64,000 nt of DNA from a virus: positions 1 to 64,000 of the IMG/VR virus record IMGVR_UViG_3300003690_000024. One strand, given 5' to 3'. Below the pieces are notes generated by a model. It made no database searches, was not told where the DNA came from, and was given only the letters and a program-made list of their open reading frames with translations. Made by a program: the position numbers and the translations under genes. This document shows positions 22,843 through 32,160 of this stretch, piece after piece (position 1 is the first letter of the stretch; each line of letters begins with the position of its first letter).

Positions 22843-23674
22843 GGCTGCGCCTACAGAAGAGAGGGGTTTTAAAGAAGAGGATTATTATGGCTGGAGGTGC
22901 GACGACGAGTGGGCCGACTCATATATAAATCATTGTCAAAAAGCTGTTAAGAACGAAGCAGTCTTTGCTAATTTTAGATCATCTGTGAAATATGGGCCAA
23001 TTTTAGAGCATGTTCCGCCATCTTTGGGAGCAGCTTATCTAGAAAATATATTTATCAATAATACATTTTTAGTGAACCACATAGATAAATTTATTTCTAT
23101 TAACGATAGAGTTGGTAGTCCACAAGTATGCGACTTTGAAATTGGTGTTATTAAAAAGAAATTTAAAGCGTCCCCCACAACTTTAAGATATGTTAAAGTG
23201 TTGTCTGATTTAATAAGCTTATATGGAAGCTTATATGGATTAAATATAGTTGAGATTGGCGGTGGCTATGGAGGCCTTGCTGCCGTAATAAAAGCGCAAT
23301 TTTCCTTTAATTCCTATTACGATGTAGATCTTAGGTGGCCCGGAGTTTTAGCGAAGAAATATACCTCTGCGGTAGGGATAGACAATTTTATACCGATAAC
23401 GCCAGAGAAATTGGACGACCTAGAGGATGTAAAAATAGATTTGGTCATTAGCAACTATGCTTTTTCGGAATGTAACCGTGAAACCAGAGACATCTACATT
23501 GATAAAATTTTTTCAAGGGCTGCAACAGGATATATAACTCACAATGGAGATGACGCGAGACGAAACGAGACACAGTCTTCCATTGAAGGGTATAGAAATT
23601 TTAGAATATTTGATCAAGACCTCTCGCGCAGAGAGGTGAAAAGACACCCAATATTTGTCTGGGATGCGCGATAA
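22829..23674 (+). CDS. Putative sugar O-methyltransferase (SAM-dependent)
   Basis: A 281-aa protein. IVEIGGGYGGLAAVI (about 148-162) is the SAM-binding glycine motif, SYYDVDLRWPG is motif II, and DLVISNYAFSEC is motif III/IV. The long N-terminal region and the ISNYAFSE signature match the putative sugar O-methyltransferase family found in polysaccharide clusters. It overlaps the carbamoyltransferase by 14 nt, so one sugar may be both carbamoylated and methylated, as in Nod-factor or antibiotic sugars. Confidence 0.8.
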   Translation: MGASKAAPTEERGFKEEDYYGWRCDDEWADSYINHCQKAVKNEAVFANFRSSVKYGPILEHVPPSLGAAYLENIFINNTFLVNHIDKFISINDRVGSPQVCDFEIGVIKKKFKASPTTLRYVKVLSDLISLYGSLYGLNIVEIGGGYGGLAAVIKAQFSFNSYYDVDLRWPGVLAKKYTSAVGIDNFIPITPEKLDDLEDVKIDLVISNYAFSECNRETRDIYIDKIFSRAATGYITHNGDDARRNETQSSIEGYRNFRIFDQDLSRREVKRHPIFVWDAR

Positions 23675-23676
23675 TT

Positions 23677-24768
23677 ATGAAAAACATTTCGGTTATTGGA
23701 ATAGGACGCTTAGGTTTATGCTTTAGCTTAACTCTTGAGGGGGGTGGTTACGAAGTTGTTGGTTGTGACATTAACCAAGATTATGTTAATTCTATAAACA
23801 GCAAGACCTTTGTCTCACACGAGCCGGGAGTTAATGATAAGTTACTTGTTTCTACTAATTTCAAAGCCACCACTGATTTAGAGGAGTGCGTTTCTCACGC
23901 ACGGTTAATATTTGTGACGGTGGCATCTTATTCAGAACCAGATGGTCGGTATGATCTGTCGCAAGTGGATGCTGTAGTAGATGATTTGGTGCGCCTAGGT
24001 GTACAGGAGCAGGAAAAACATTTGGTTATTTGTACGAACGTCAATCCAGGGTATTCGGATACGATTTATGGAAGACTCGAAAATTTGAACTGGCAGGTAT
24101 CATTTAATCCGGAGACAATTGCTCAGGGATCAATTCTAAAAGATCAAGAATATCCCGATTGTGTATATGTAGGCAGCGATACTCCTGAACTGGCAGCCGA
24201 GATTATTAAGACATATCATAATATGTGTATCAATACCCCATCAATTCACATTATGGATCGCCTGAGTGCTGAGTTAACCAAGATATCTCTTAACTGCTAT
24301 CTAACTTGTAAAATTTCATTTGCCAATATGGTCGGCGATTTAGCCACAAAGATAGGAGCAAACGCTGATAAAGTTTTGGCAGCCGTAGGTTCCGACAGCC
24401 GAATTAACAATAAGTTTTTTAGATATGGTTTTGGGTGGGGGGGTCCATGCTTTCCTAGAGATACTAGAGCCTTCATAAAGCTAGCCCAAAATAGCAATGT
24501 GTCCCACGCTATGTGCACCGCGTCTAATGCCATAAACAATCTTCATCTACAATTTCAGGTAGAGGAGTTCTTGTCCACAGGAGCCATCGAATATCATACA
24601 GATTCTGTTACATACAAAAAGGGAACCGTAATTCTAGAGGAATCTCAACAGCTACAATTTGCAGTTCAGCTAGCTAAGAATGGTGTTACAGTTACCATTA
24701 AAGAATCCGAAGAGGTGATAAAACAGCTAGAGCCTCTATATGGAGATTTATTTATTTATGAGCGTTAA
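23677..24768 (+). CDS. UDP-glucose/GDP-mannose dehydrogenase family
   Basis: A 363-aa protein. ISVIGIGRLGLCFSLTL is the NAD-binding Rossmann start, FNPETIAQGS is in the conserved sugar-nucleotide region, and GFGWGGPCFPRDTRAF holds the catalytic Cys. It oxidises an NDP-hexose to the uronic acid with two NAD. It is shorter than the usual about 400-430 aa because the C-terminal UDP-binding domain is reduced. It provides acidic sugars for the pathway. Confidence 0.9.
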   Translation: MKNISVIGIGRLGLCFSLTLEGGGYEVVGCDINQDYVNSINSKTFVSHEPGVNDKLLVSTNFKATTDLEECVSHARLIFVTVASYSEPDGRYDLSQVDAVVDDLVRLGVQEQEKHLVICTNVNPGYSDTIYGRLENLNWQVSFNPETIAQGSILKDQEYPDCVYVGSDTPELAAEIIKTYHNMCINTPSIHIMDRLSAELTKISLNCYLTCKISFANMVGDLATKIGANADKVLAAVGSDSRINNKFFRYGFGWGGPCFPRDTRAFIKLAQNSNVSHAMCTASNAINNLHLQFQVEEFLSTGAIEYHTDSVTYKKGTVILEESQQLQFAVQLAKNGVTVTIKESEEVIKQLEPLYGDLFIYER

Positions 24769-25678
24769 AGGAACAGTAGAAGTAGTCTTTACGATAGGTT
24801 TTGGAAACAATCTATTTCAGTATACGTACGCGCGCCTGCTAGCCAAGAAAAACGGTCTAGCACTGGCCCACAGAGCAATACCAGAATTGGGTATTGCTGC
24901 CCAAGCTCGATCCGATAATAATAATTTTCCTACTGTCATAGTTGGTGATTCCAATTATAAGAGAATTTTTTTTATGGAGGATCTCTCTAACCGTAATGTT
25001 TTAATAAATGGTTATTTTGAAGACTATAAAATTTTGGAAAACCACCTACCAGAGGTAAGAAGCTGGTTTGATACTATACCGGTGACAAATTTCACAGACT
25101 TAATCCTGCATCTACGGCTGCAAAATCGCCTGATTCAAGTAAGCCATAATAAAAACCACATCAGTGTGGATTCTTTTAAGGAGGTCATAAGCCAGTTTGA
25201 TTATGACCGACTTCACATTGTTACGGATGCCGAAAAATGGACACCGCATACATTAACAGATATTGAAAAGATCCGTAACGAAATAGCTATCGGACCAAAT
25301 CCGCCAAGTAATTCTCCGTGGGTCGAAGCAGAACAATCGCTGGAATATATGAATCATTTGATTAATGGTTTTTCTGATCTTGATCCGATTGTGCACTGCA
25401 ATGGTGCCGAAACAATACCAGGCGCCGGGGCCCTACGCGGAAGTTTTATAGATGATTTTAATTTGACAAGAAGCTTTAATCAGGTTATAATATTTAATAG
25501 CACTTTTTCTTGGTGGGCAGCAACTTTAAGCGGCGCTGAAAAAGTTGCGATATTTAATCCATGGAAGATTGCAAAGCCCCAGCATCAACGACGAAACCTC
25601 GGCAGGACAGCATTTCCTGGGTGGTTTAATTGGGGGTCAGCAGATGATCTCTACTTTAAACAGTATGGAGTAACATGA
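24758..25678 (+). CDS. GT11-like (fucosyltransferase-type) glycosyltransferase
   Basis: A 306-aa protein, started at ATG 24758, which overlaps the dehydrogenase end. GFGNNLFQYTYARLLAKKNGL corresponds to the GLGNQxFQYAxA motif of alpha-1,2-fucosyltransferases. LILHLRLQNR sits where HIRRGD is found, and NSTFSWWAATLS is the third conserved motif. The Arg-Gly-Asp part of motif I is changed, so activity or donor could differ. Together with GDP-sugar enzymes downstream this could be a fucosyl or related transferase. Confidence 0.75.
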   Translation: MSVKGTVEVVFTIGFGNNLFQYTYARLLAKKNGLALAHRAIPELGIAAQARSDNNNFPTVIVGDSNYKRIFFMEDLSNRNVLINGYFEDYKILENHLPEVRSWFDTIPVTNFTDLILHLRLQNRLIQVSHNKNHISVDSFKEVISQFDYDRLHIVTDAEKWTPHTLTDIEKIRNEIAIGPNPPSNSPWVEAEQSLEYMNHLINGFSDLDPIVHCNGAETIPGAGALRGSFIDDFNLTRSFNQVIIFNSTFSWWAATLSGAEKVAIFNPWKIAKPQHQRRNLGRTAFPGWFNWGSADDLYFKQYGVT

Positions 25679-26286
25679 TAAAACTTGTAATATTTGATTT
25701 AGATGGTGTGTTGATAGATGCGTGCGAATGGCATCGCGTGGCACTTAATGAAGCCCTCCTAGAAATCTGTGGTTATGAAATTCCTCTAGAGGAACATTCT
25801 TCTATATTCAATGGCCTTCCAACTAAAGAAAAGCTGAAGATTTTGACCAAACAAAAACTTGTTAAAAGAAAGGATTATGAAGCAATTTCTCAAAGAAAAC
25901 AAGAGCTTACCTTAGAATTAATACAAAAAAAAGCCAAGCAAAGTAAAGAAAAAATAGATATGATCAAAACTCTTAAAAAAGAAGGAATACATGTTGCGTG
26001 CTTCACAAACAGTATTCGTGAAACTGCCGAGCTAATGCTTAAAAAAACTGGTGTTTTAGATTTGCTTGAAGAGCTTGTGACCAACGAAGACGTTAAAAAG
26101 CCAAAACCAAGCCCCGAGGGATATCTAAAGGTTATTAGGAAATTTAAGGTTCCTAAAAAAAATGTTGTAATAGTAGAAGATTCTCCCAAGGGCTATGCTG
26201 CAGCCCAGGCTACAGGATGCCGCGTTATTGCTGTGGCAAATGCCAAGGGAGTAAATATTGGTCTTTTTGCTGAGTGGCTTAAATGA
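25675..26286 (+). CDS. HAD-superfamily phosphatase, beta-phosphoglucomutase-like
   Basis: A 203-aa protein: motif I VIFDLDGVLIDA (nucleophile Asp8, Asp10), a helical cap (about 15-85), motif II CFTNS, motif III Lys in KPKPSPEGY and motif IV VVIVEDSPKGYAAA. Full length for a subfamily I HAD. It would remove phosphate from a sugar phosphate or move it between positions. It overlaps both neighbours by 4 nt. Confidence 0.85.
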   Translation: MIKLVIFDLDGVLIDACEWHRVALNEALLEICGYEIPLEEHSSIFNGLPTKEKLKILTKQKLVKRKDYEAISQRKQELTLELIQKKAKQSKEKIDMIKTLKKEGIHVACFTNSIRETAELMLKKTGVLDLLEELVTNEDVKKPKPSPEGYLKVIRKFKVPKKNVVIVEDSPKGYAAAQATGCRVIAVANAKGVNIGLFAEWLK

Positions 26287-27002
26287 AGGTTTTAATTCCA
26301 ATGGCTGGAGAGGGCAGCAGATTTGTGAAAGAGGGGTACACCTTTCCTAAGCCTCTAATTGACGTGAATGGAAAGCCCATGATTCAGGTGGTTGTAGAAA
26401 ACCTCGATTTTGATTGTGAATATATCTTTCTCGTTCGTAAGTCTCATGTAGAGAAATACGCTGGCCTAGTTGATACACTCGATAGAATCACAAATGGCAA
26501 ATTTAAATATATCACAGTTGATGGTCTCACTGAAGGCGCCGCCTGCACAGCCCTCTTAGCAGAAGAATTAATAGACACCGATGAAGACCTTCTAATCGCA
26601 AATTCAGACCAGTTTGTTGAGTATGAATCCCAGAACTTTACGATGCTGAGAGATCAGACCGATTGTGATGCAATGGTCTATACATTTAATGCAGTACATC
26701 CCAAGTGGTCTTTTGTTAAAACTAATTCACGGGGTTTTATTACCGAGGTAGCAGAAAAACGCCCGATCTCAAATATTGCAACCTGTGGGATTTATTGGTA
26801 TAGGCATGGCTCCGACTTTGTTAAGTACACAAAGCAAATGATCGAAAAGAATGTTCGAGTCAACAATGAGTTTTACATAGCTCCCGTTTATAATGAATTG
26901 ATTGAGGACGGCAAAACCCTTATTCCGTTTTACGTCCATAAAATGTGGGGAATCGGCACGCCTGAGGACTTGAGATACTATTTGGATAACTACAGAAAAT
27001 GA
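26283..27002 (+). CDS. Sugar-phosphate nucleotidyltransferase
   Basis: A 239-aa protein. VLIPMAGEGSRFVKEGYTFPKPLIDVNGKPMI is typical of NTP-transferases: the glycine-rich GxGxR loop and the FPKPL lysine. LIANSDQFVEY gives the metal-binding Asp. It makes an NDP-sugar from NTP and sugar-1-phosphate, possibly using the product of the HAD enzyme next door. Short members like this lack the C-terminal left-handed helix. Confidence 0.87.
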   Translation: MKVLIPMAGEGSRFVKEGYTFPKPLIDVNGKPMIQVVVENLDFDCEYIFLVRKSHVEKYAGLVDTLDRITNGKFKYITVDGLTEGAACTALLAEELIDTDEDLLIANSDQFVEYESQNFTMLRDQTDCDAMVYTFNAVHPKWSFVKTNSRGFITEVAEKRPISNIATCGIYWYRHGSDFVKYTKQMIEKNVRVNNEFYIAPVYNELIEDGKTLIPFYVHKMWGIGTPEDLRYYLDNYRK

Positions 27003-27685
27003 AAGTAGCACTCTGTTTACATGGTCTTGTTGGAACTGATGATAAGTACGGCAAAGGCAACAAACTAATAAATCATAAGGTAGGGTATAAGCACTTTAAG
27101 CAGCACGTAATGGACGTTAACGACCAAGTCGACGTTTTTATACATACGTGGAGTGTAAACCAAAAAGATAAGGTGGTCGAGACCTATAATCCCGTGGCCA
27201 TAAAAGCAGAGCAGCAACCTAAAACTGATTATGAGATCCCAGGAGTGCATGCTAACTTTTGTCGATGGACCTCCGTAAAAGAAGTCATCTCTCTCATGAA
27301 TAAAAGTGATGTAGAGTATGATTGGGTCTTATTAACGCGATTTGATATAGCTTTGTTGGTCGACTTTGTTTTTAGCGAGTTCGACAAGACTAAATTTTAT
27401 GCTCAAGGTCCTGCAGGGCCCTCCGAAAATGGACTTCACCTTATGAATGATCTGTGGTTTTGTGCAACGCCCGATGATATGACAGTCTTTGCTACGCTGT
27501 TTGATTCGCTACCTGAGTATAAACAGCATATGATAAGTAATCATCAACTTGCGAGAAAACACTTGCTTCAAACTGGCCTCCATGATAAACTAGAGTATAA
27601 ATTTTTACGAGAATGGACTGGTGCTGCAGGCAAACTTTCAAGCGACACACCTCTCGTAAGATGGCATTATATGAATAAGGTTTAA
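26999..27685 (+). CDS. Putative glycosyltransferase-like protein
   Basis: A 228-aa protein. VALCLHGLVG at the start, VDVFIHTWSV and YDWVLLTRFDIALL (a DxD-like site is not obvious; RFD is) resemble a group of capsule-cluster proteins with GT-A-like folds. I cannot assign a family. It overlaps the nucleotidyltransferase by 4 nt and is followed 1 nt later by a TTG start. Confidence 0.6.
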   Translation: MKVALCLHGLVGTDDKYGKGNKLINHKVGYKHFKQHVMDVNDQVDVFIHTWSVNQKDKVVETYNPVAIKAEQQPKTDYEIPGVHANFCRWTSVKEVISLMNKSDVEYDWVLLTRFDIALLVDFVFSEFDKTKFYAQGPAGPSENGLHLMNDLWFCATPDDMTVFATLFDSLPEYKQHMISNHQLARKHLLQTGLHDKLEYKFLREWTGAAGKLSSDTPLVRWHYMNKV

Positions 27686-27686
27686 A

Positions 27687-28118
27687 TTGTATTTAATTGC
27701 ACATAGAGGAAACGTAGCGGGCAAAAACCCAGACTTTGAAAACACCCCTCCTTATCTTGATGTTGCTCTTGTGCGGGGTTATGATGTGGAAGTCGATGTT
27801 TGGTATGTTGATGGTAAATATTATTTAGGTCACAACGACCCCGAAATAGAAACTACCCTCGAATATTTGAGTAACGACAGATTTTGGTGTCACTGTAAAA
27901 ATGTAGAGGCGCTGCAGCAGCTAATAAGACACGGTGTGCATTGTTTCTTCCACCAAACTGATGATGTCACCTTGACATCCAAGGGGATATTGTGGACATT
28001 TCCTAAAAAGAAATTGGTTGATGGGTCTGTTTGCGTGATGCCCGAGTTGGGATACGATGGAGATTTGTTTATGTGCGGTGGTATTTGTAGCGATTTTATA
28101 GAGGATTATAAAGTATGA
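27687..28118 (+). CDS. GDPD-like (PI-PLC fold) short protein
   Basis: A 143-aa protein from TTG 27687. YLIAHRGNVAGKNPDFENT, then YDVEVDVWYVDGKYYLGHNDP matches the HRG...ENT...E-x-DV...HD pattern of glycerophosphodiester phosphodiesterases. It has only about half the normal length, with no later strands visible, so it may be a truncated or minimal member. It could trim or transfer glycerophosphate on a polymer. Confidence 0.7.
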   Translation: MYLIAHRGNVAGKNPDFENTPPYLDVALVRGYDVEVDVWYVDGKYYLGHNDPEIETTLEYLSNDRFWCHCKNVEALQQLIRHGVHCFFHQTDDVTLTSKGILWTFPKKKLVDGSVCVMPELGYDGDLFMCGGICSDFIEDYKV

Positions 28119-28936
28119 AGACTGTCTATATTCTTGGCCGCGGCCAATCATTGAGGGGCCTAGAAAACGCAGAAATTGAGAGCGACACTGATGTTATATT
28201 AGTGAACAATCATACCAATACAATTGAAAACCCTCAAATGTCAGAAAAACTAGCTGATACAAATATTTATGTGATGTGCAACATAAACCAAGCAGGATTT
28301 GTTCCCGCGGTTCTAGAGAGAGCCAATATTACAAGCTGCTTAACTAACCGATTCAAACCAGACTGGCCCCTATGGCGCAAACAAAAAGCGGCACAGCGCA
28401 AACATGATGAGGGGGGTGCTCTGAATAACCTTGGACGATTGCCATATTTAGCCGAAGATGAGCCCTATCTCTATGCTTGGCGAGGGCCAGAAGATCGTAA
28501 TCACGAGGTGATGAAAACCTATGACAATCGCGTGATTGAACATATGCCCGAAGAGGCCGAACAGTATTTAATGGAGGTTTACGAGAATAAGCTCGTTTGT
28601 AATTGCGCCTACTATGGCACACTTTATGCGTTAGTAAAACTTAAGGCAGCCAGAGTGGTATATTATGGTCTGGATTTTTACGAGAATATAGATATTAAAA
28701 AGGAGTGGTATTTACAGCCTCCCGCGTATCTCTCGCCAGATTGGTATCAACTTAGAATGCGCTATGAGGGGGAACATATGCGCCTTTTGTGGGATGAGTA
28801 CTTAGCGCGATATTTTCCAGAAGTAATATTCGAATTTAATACGATTGCTTCTTTGGATTTGAAGAGTGCGAATATAATTTATAATCTTATTTCGTTCGAA
28901 AGCCTAGGAAAGATGTCCTCTACATATTATTCATAA
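28115..28936 (+). CDS. Possible sialyltransferase (GT42/CstII-like)
   Basis: A 273-aa protein starting MKTVYILGRGQSLRGLENAEI, then DVILVNNH. This start is close in pattern to the CstII sialyltransferase opening (V-I-I-A-G-N-G-P-S-L, then DVFRCN). The same loop also occurs in DUF115/MptE-like proteins, so the class is not certain. RVVYYGLDFYEN in the C-terminal half fits the sugar-nucleotide region. The NeuA- and NeuB-like genes nearby would supply CMP-nonulosonate. A 51-nt gap follows. Confidence 0.5.
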   Translation: MKTVYILGRGQSLRGLENAEIESDTDVILVNNHTNTIENPQMSEKLADTNIYVMCNINQAGFVPAVLERANITSCLTNRFKPDWPLWRKQKAAQRKHDEGGALNNLGRLPYLAEDEPYLYAWRGPEDRNHEVMKTYDNRVIEHMPEEAEQYLMEVYENKLVCNCAYYGTLYALVKLKAARVVYYGLDFYENIDIKKEWYLQPPAYLSPDWYQLRMRYEGEHMRLLWDEYLARYFPEVIFEFNTIASLDLKSANIIYNLISFESLGKMSSTYYS

Positions 28937-28987
28937 AGATTAGTCTATTTACATGGTAGAATAAATTTGTAACAAAGGTGGGTTAAA

Positions 28988-30700
28988 ATGACAAAATTAA
29001 GTATAATATCTTCGACTGCTCCGGCTCATCCTTCTGAGATTACTAAAGAATTTAATGTGGGAAGCTTTAAGGGGATAAAAATTATGTTTATTAATATGCC
29101 CCTACGTGAATCTGCCGCCCCAAACGTGCCCCCCGAGGGTCCTGGAATACTTTCTGCTATTTGCCGAATGTACGGCGCTAAGCCATCTATACTGGACCTA
29201 AATGCTTATCGTATAAAAGACAACGCGGCCACAGGGATGCCCAACGGCCGCTATCTGACTCTCGGAGAGGCCGAAGATTTAATTGTTCGTCATTTCAATA
29301 TGTGGGACGTCCCTGATATCGTCGCGCTTTCGGGGATTATTACGACGCTTAAATGGCAAGAAGATATAGCCGCCATAGTTAAAAAGCACCTTCCAGAATG
29401 TTTCCTTGTATCAGGGAATGGCCTTGCTACCGAGATTAAAAAAGGCCTTTTTCACTGGATTCCAGAATTGGATGCTATCGCGCGCTCCGAGGGTGATGAT
29501 ATTATTTTAGCAATTCTAAGTGATGCTCAGCAAATTAAAGAGTATGGCATCGAAAAAGCTTATAAAATTGGAAAATTAAGTCCTTATTATATTGGGAACT
29601 ATGCGGGGCGCCCCAGATTTCAATATGAGGGCGATCGCCCAAAAGATTTGGATGCCCTTCCATATGCGGCCATCGACCTATTAGAGACAGATCCAGATGG
29701 CTACAATGTTCTAAATCAATATATAGATATCCCTGTATGGGGGCTAGCGGCCAATAACAGTTCAGCTACTCCTTTTACAATGAACCGAAGCTTAACAACC
29801 GTAAGCAGCCGCGGCTGTCCATATGCGTGTGCTTTTTGTTATCGCGGGGCACAAGGGGAAAGAAATTATGGGATGAGATCCAGCGAACACATAGCAAAAC
29901 AAGTTCGTGGGTACGTCGACGACTATAACCTAGACTTTATTGGATTCGTTGACGACAATTTTGCTGTCGACAAGCGACGCATTAAAAGAATGATTCCTGT
30001 TTTTAAGGAATACGGACTTGACAAAGTGCGATGGGGGACCCATACTAGAATGGACGAAGCTGATGCTCGTCTTGTTGATATGGCGGAATCAGGCTGTGTT
30101 TATATCGGTTTTGGAGCCGAGTCAGCTTCTGAGCATACTCTAATTTTAATGAAGAAGGGTGGCCATATTCTCCGAAATGGACTAGAGGAAATAAAAGTGA
30201 ATGGCACAAACTATAAGTTCCCAAAGACCATGGTTAATGGTATCAAAAACTGTCACGATACTGGGATCCATCCCAACTGTACGTGGATTATGGGATATCC
30301 TGGCGAAACGTTAGAAGATTTAAAAATAAGTGTTGCCTTTATTCTGTGGCAACAAGAATTTTGGTCGAGTTTCTATCCGGTAGGAACTCCCGAACACGCG
30401 AACGCACTAGAAGCAGTCAATCGAAAAATGTTTACAGCCACCGCCTACCCCGGTACCGAAATGTGGAAAACTGTGCAGCCCGATTTAAAGAAACACTTTA
30501 ATATAATGTTTGATGAAACAAATACTCCTATTTGTGATGAAAATTTTCACCAATATGTTTTAGAATTGGATGATGCTACTAAAGTCTTAAATTCTTTAAG
30601 TGGAGAAGAGGTTAATTATGGGGCGATGTCTTCGGACACATTCTTGGAAACTCGTTCTCATATTGATAACAATGAGATAGAAAAGATTTTGGAGATGTAA
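28988..30700 (+). CDS. B12-binding radical SAM enzyme
   Basis: A 570-aa protein. Residues 1-200 have the layout of a cobalamin-binding domain (PPEGPGILSAICRMYG, then DIVALSGIITT). The radical SAM core carries SSRGCPYACAFCYRGA with Cys277, Cys281 and Cys284 for the 4Fe-4S cluster, and GFVDDNFAVDK and YIGFGAESAS later in the barrel. Such enzymes methylate unreactive carbons or rearrange rings. In a glycan block it may build a branched or methylated sugar. It follows a 51-nt gap and has a ggtggg ribosome site. Confidence 0.88.
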   Translation: MTKLSIISSTAPAHPSEITKEFNVGSFKGIKIMFINMPLRESAAPNVPPEGPGILSAICRMYGAKPSILDLNAYRIKDNAATGMPNGRYLTLGEAEDLIVRHFNMWDVPDIVALSGIITTLKWQEDIAAIVKKHLPECFLVSGNGLATEIKKGLFHWIPELDAIARSEGDDIILAILSDAQQIKEYGIEKAYKIGKLSPYYIGNYAGRPRFQYEGDRPKDLDALPYAAIDLLETDPDGYNVLNQYIDIPVWGLAANNSSATPFTMNRSLTTVSSRGCPYACAFCYRGAQGERNYGMRSSEHIAKQVRGYVDDYNLDFIGFVDDNFAVDKRRIKRMIPVFKEYGLDKVRWGTHTRMDEADARLVDMAESGCVYIGFGAESASEHTLILMKKGGHILRNGLEEIKVNGTNYKFPKTMVNGIKNCHDTGIHPNCTWIMGYPGETLEDLKISVAFILWQQEFWSSFYPVGTPEHANALEAVNRKMFTATAYPGTEMWKTVQPDLKKHFNIMFDETNTPICDENFHQYVLELDDATKVLNSLSGEEVNYGAMSSDTFLETRSHIDNNEIEKILEM

Positions 30701-31336
30701 TTGGAGTATATCTTAATACCAGCGCGCCTCGGCTCCAAAGGATTGCCATTGAAAAATAGGATTTTGGTTCCGGAATTATTGCAAAAATTAAATGATGTGG
30801 GACTATCATCGCGAGTTGTGCTTTCAACAGATGATATGTGGATACAAAATCAGGTAACTCAATTTGAGATAAAAATTAGACAAAGACCTCCCGGAATAGC
30901 AAACGATATGACTCCAATGCGCGCAGTTTTGTTGGATATCATCGAGCACTATAAGATTGAAGAGGATAGCAATATCATGACACTATATCCCACATATCCG
31001 GAAAGAAACTACGACGATATTTGTAAATTTATAGATTTTTATTATGAAAATAATTTAAATTCTGCTTTATGTAAGAAAAATATAAAAACTCATCCGTATA
31101 TGTGTTTGATAGAGAAAGGTATCTACTCAAAAACGTTAATTGATCATAAATTGTATCGACGACAAGATTATCCAAAATGTTTTGAGATATCTCATTTTAT
31201 TTGTGCCTCAAAAGCTTCTGAGGTCGAAAAATTAAATAATCAACTTTTTAATAATTCAACGGGGTTTTACTCTATTTCTGACAAGATTGATGTAGACCAT
31301 AAGGCTGATTTAAATAAATGGAAGAACGAAGTATGA
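30701..31336 (+). CDS. neuA: CMP-nonulosonate synthetase, NeuA-like
   Basis: A 211-aa protein from TTG 30701. ILIPARLGSKGLPLKNR is the nucleotide-binding start of CMP-sialic acid synthetases (IPARxGSKxxxxKN), and RVVLSTDD, RQRPPGIANDMTPM and DVDHKADL follow the family order. It activates a nonulosonic acid with CTP. It is a little short of the usual about 225. The stop overlaps the NeuB-like start (ATGA), a classic pairing. Confidence 0.85.
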   Translation: MEYILIPARLGSKGLPLKNRILVPELLQKLNDVGLSSRVVLSTDDMWIQNQVTQFEIKIRQRPPGIANDMTPMRAVLLDIIEHYKIEEDSNIMTLYPTYPERNYDDICKFIDFYYENNLNSALCKKNIKTHPYMCLIEKGIYSKTLIDHKLYRRQDYPKCFEISHFICASKASEVEKLNNQLFNNSTGFYSISDKIDVDHKADLNKWKNEV

Positions 31337-32160
31337 GCTTTGTTAAAGTAATAGCTGAAATTGGTATCAACCATAATGGGTCGGTAGAGACAGCCAAAAG
31401 ATTGATTGAAGCCTCTATATTAGCTGGGTGTGACTATGTAAAGTTCCAAAAAAGAACTCCTGATTTATGTGTTCCAGAACAACAAAAAAATAAAATAAGA
31501 CAGACTCCGTGGGGAGAATTGCGTTATATTGACTATAAAAAGAAAATTGAATTTGGAAAGGAAGAGTGCGAGGAGCTTTTTGATTATGTTAAGGAGAAAC
31601 CAATTGAGTTGTTTGCATCGGTGTGGGACAAACCTTCCGTTGATTTTATGAAAGAGTATACTAGTATTATGAAGATCGGATCCGCGCTAATTAATGATAT
31701 AGATTTGTGTAAATATGCTCGTACAAACTGCGAACTACTTATTATTTCCACAGGCATGAGCACAGAATCCGAAATAGAAGAGTGCATCAAAAGCTGTAAT
31801 CCGAATGTTGTTATGCACACCAACTCCACTTACCCGTCGCCGGTTTCAGAGCTAAATTTAAACTATATTAACTGGCTTAAGGAAAAGTGGAACGATAAAG
31901 AAATTGGATATAGCGGCCATGAATATGGCTTGACCACAACTTTTGCAACGGTTGCGATGGGGTGCACCTGGATAGAAAGGCACCTAACGCTAGACAGAAC
32001 AATGTGGGGAAGCGATCAGATAGCTTCCGTTGAGCCGCAAGGATTGATAAAATTAGTAAAGGGAATTCGAGATATTGAAGACGCGATGGGAACTGGCGGC
32101 CCACGTAAAGTATTGGATGGTGAAAAAGCAAAAAGAAAAACCCTAAGGAGGAAAAGTTGA
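31333..32160 (+). CDS. neuB: N-acetylneuraminate synthase-like, NeuB
   Basis: A 275-aa protein from ATG 31333. VIAEIGINHNGSVETAKRLIEASILAGCDYVKFQKR is the NeuB TIM-barrel start (metal His and PEP site). STGMSTESEIEECI, MHTNSTYPSP, GYSGHEYGL and IERHLTLDRTMWGSDQIASVEP follow in order. It condenses PEP with a hexosamine-type sugar. The usual C-terminal antifreeze-like SAF domain is absent, which is the main oddity since that domain completes the active site of the partner subunit. Confidence 0.88.
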   Translation: MSFVKVIAEIGINHNGSVETAKRLIEASILAGCDYVKFQKRTPDLCVPEQQKNKIRQTPWGELRYIDYKKKIEFGKEECEELFDYVKEKPIELFASVWDKPSVDFMKEYTSIMKIGSALINDIDLCKYARTNCELLIISTGMSTESEIEECIKSCNPNVVMHTNSTYPSPVSELNLNYINWLKEKWNDKEIGYSGHEYGLTTTFATVAMGCTWIERHLTLDRTMWGSDQIASVEPQGLIKLVKGIRDIEDAMGTGGPRKVLDGEKAKRKTLRRKS

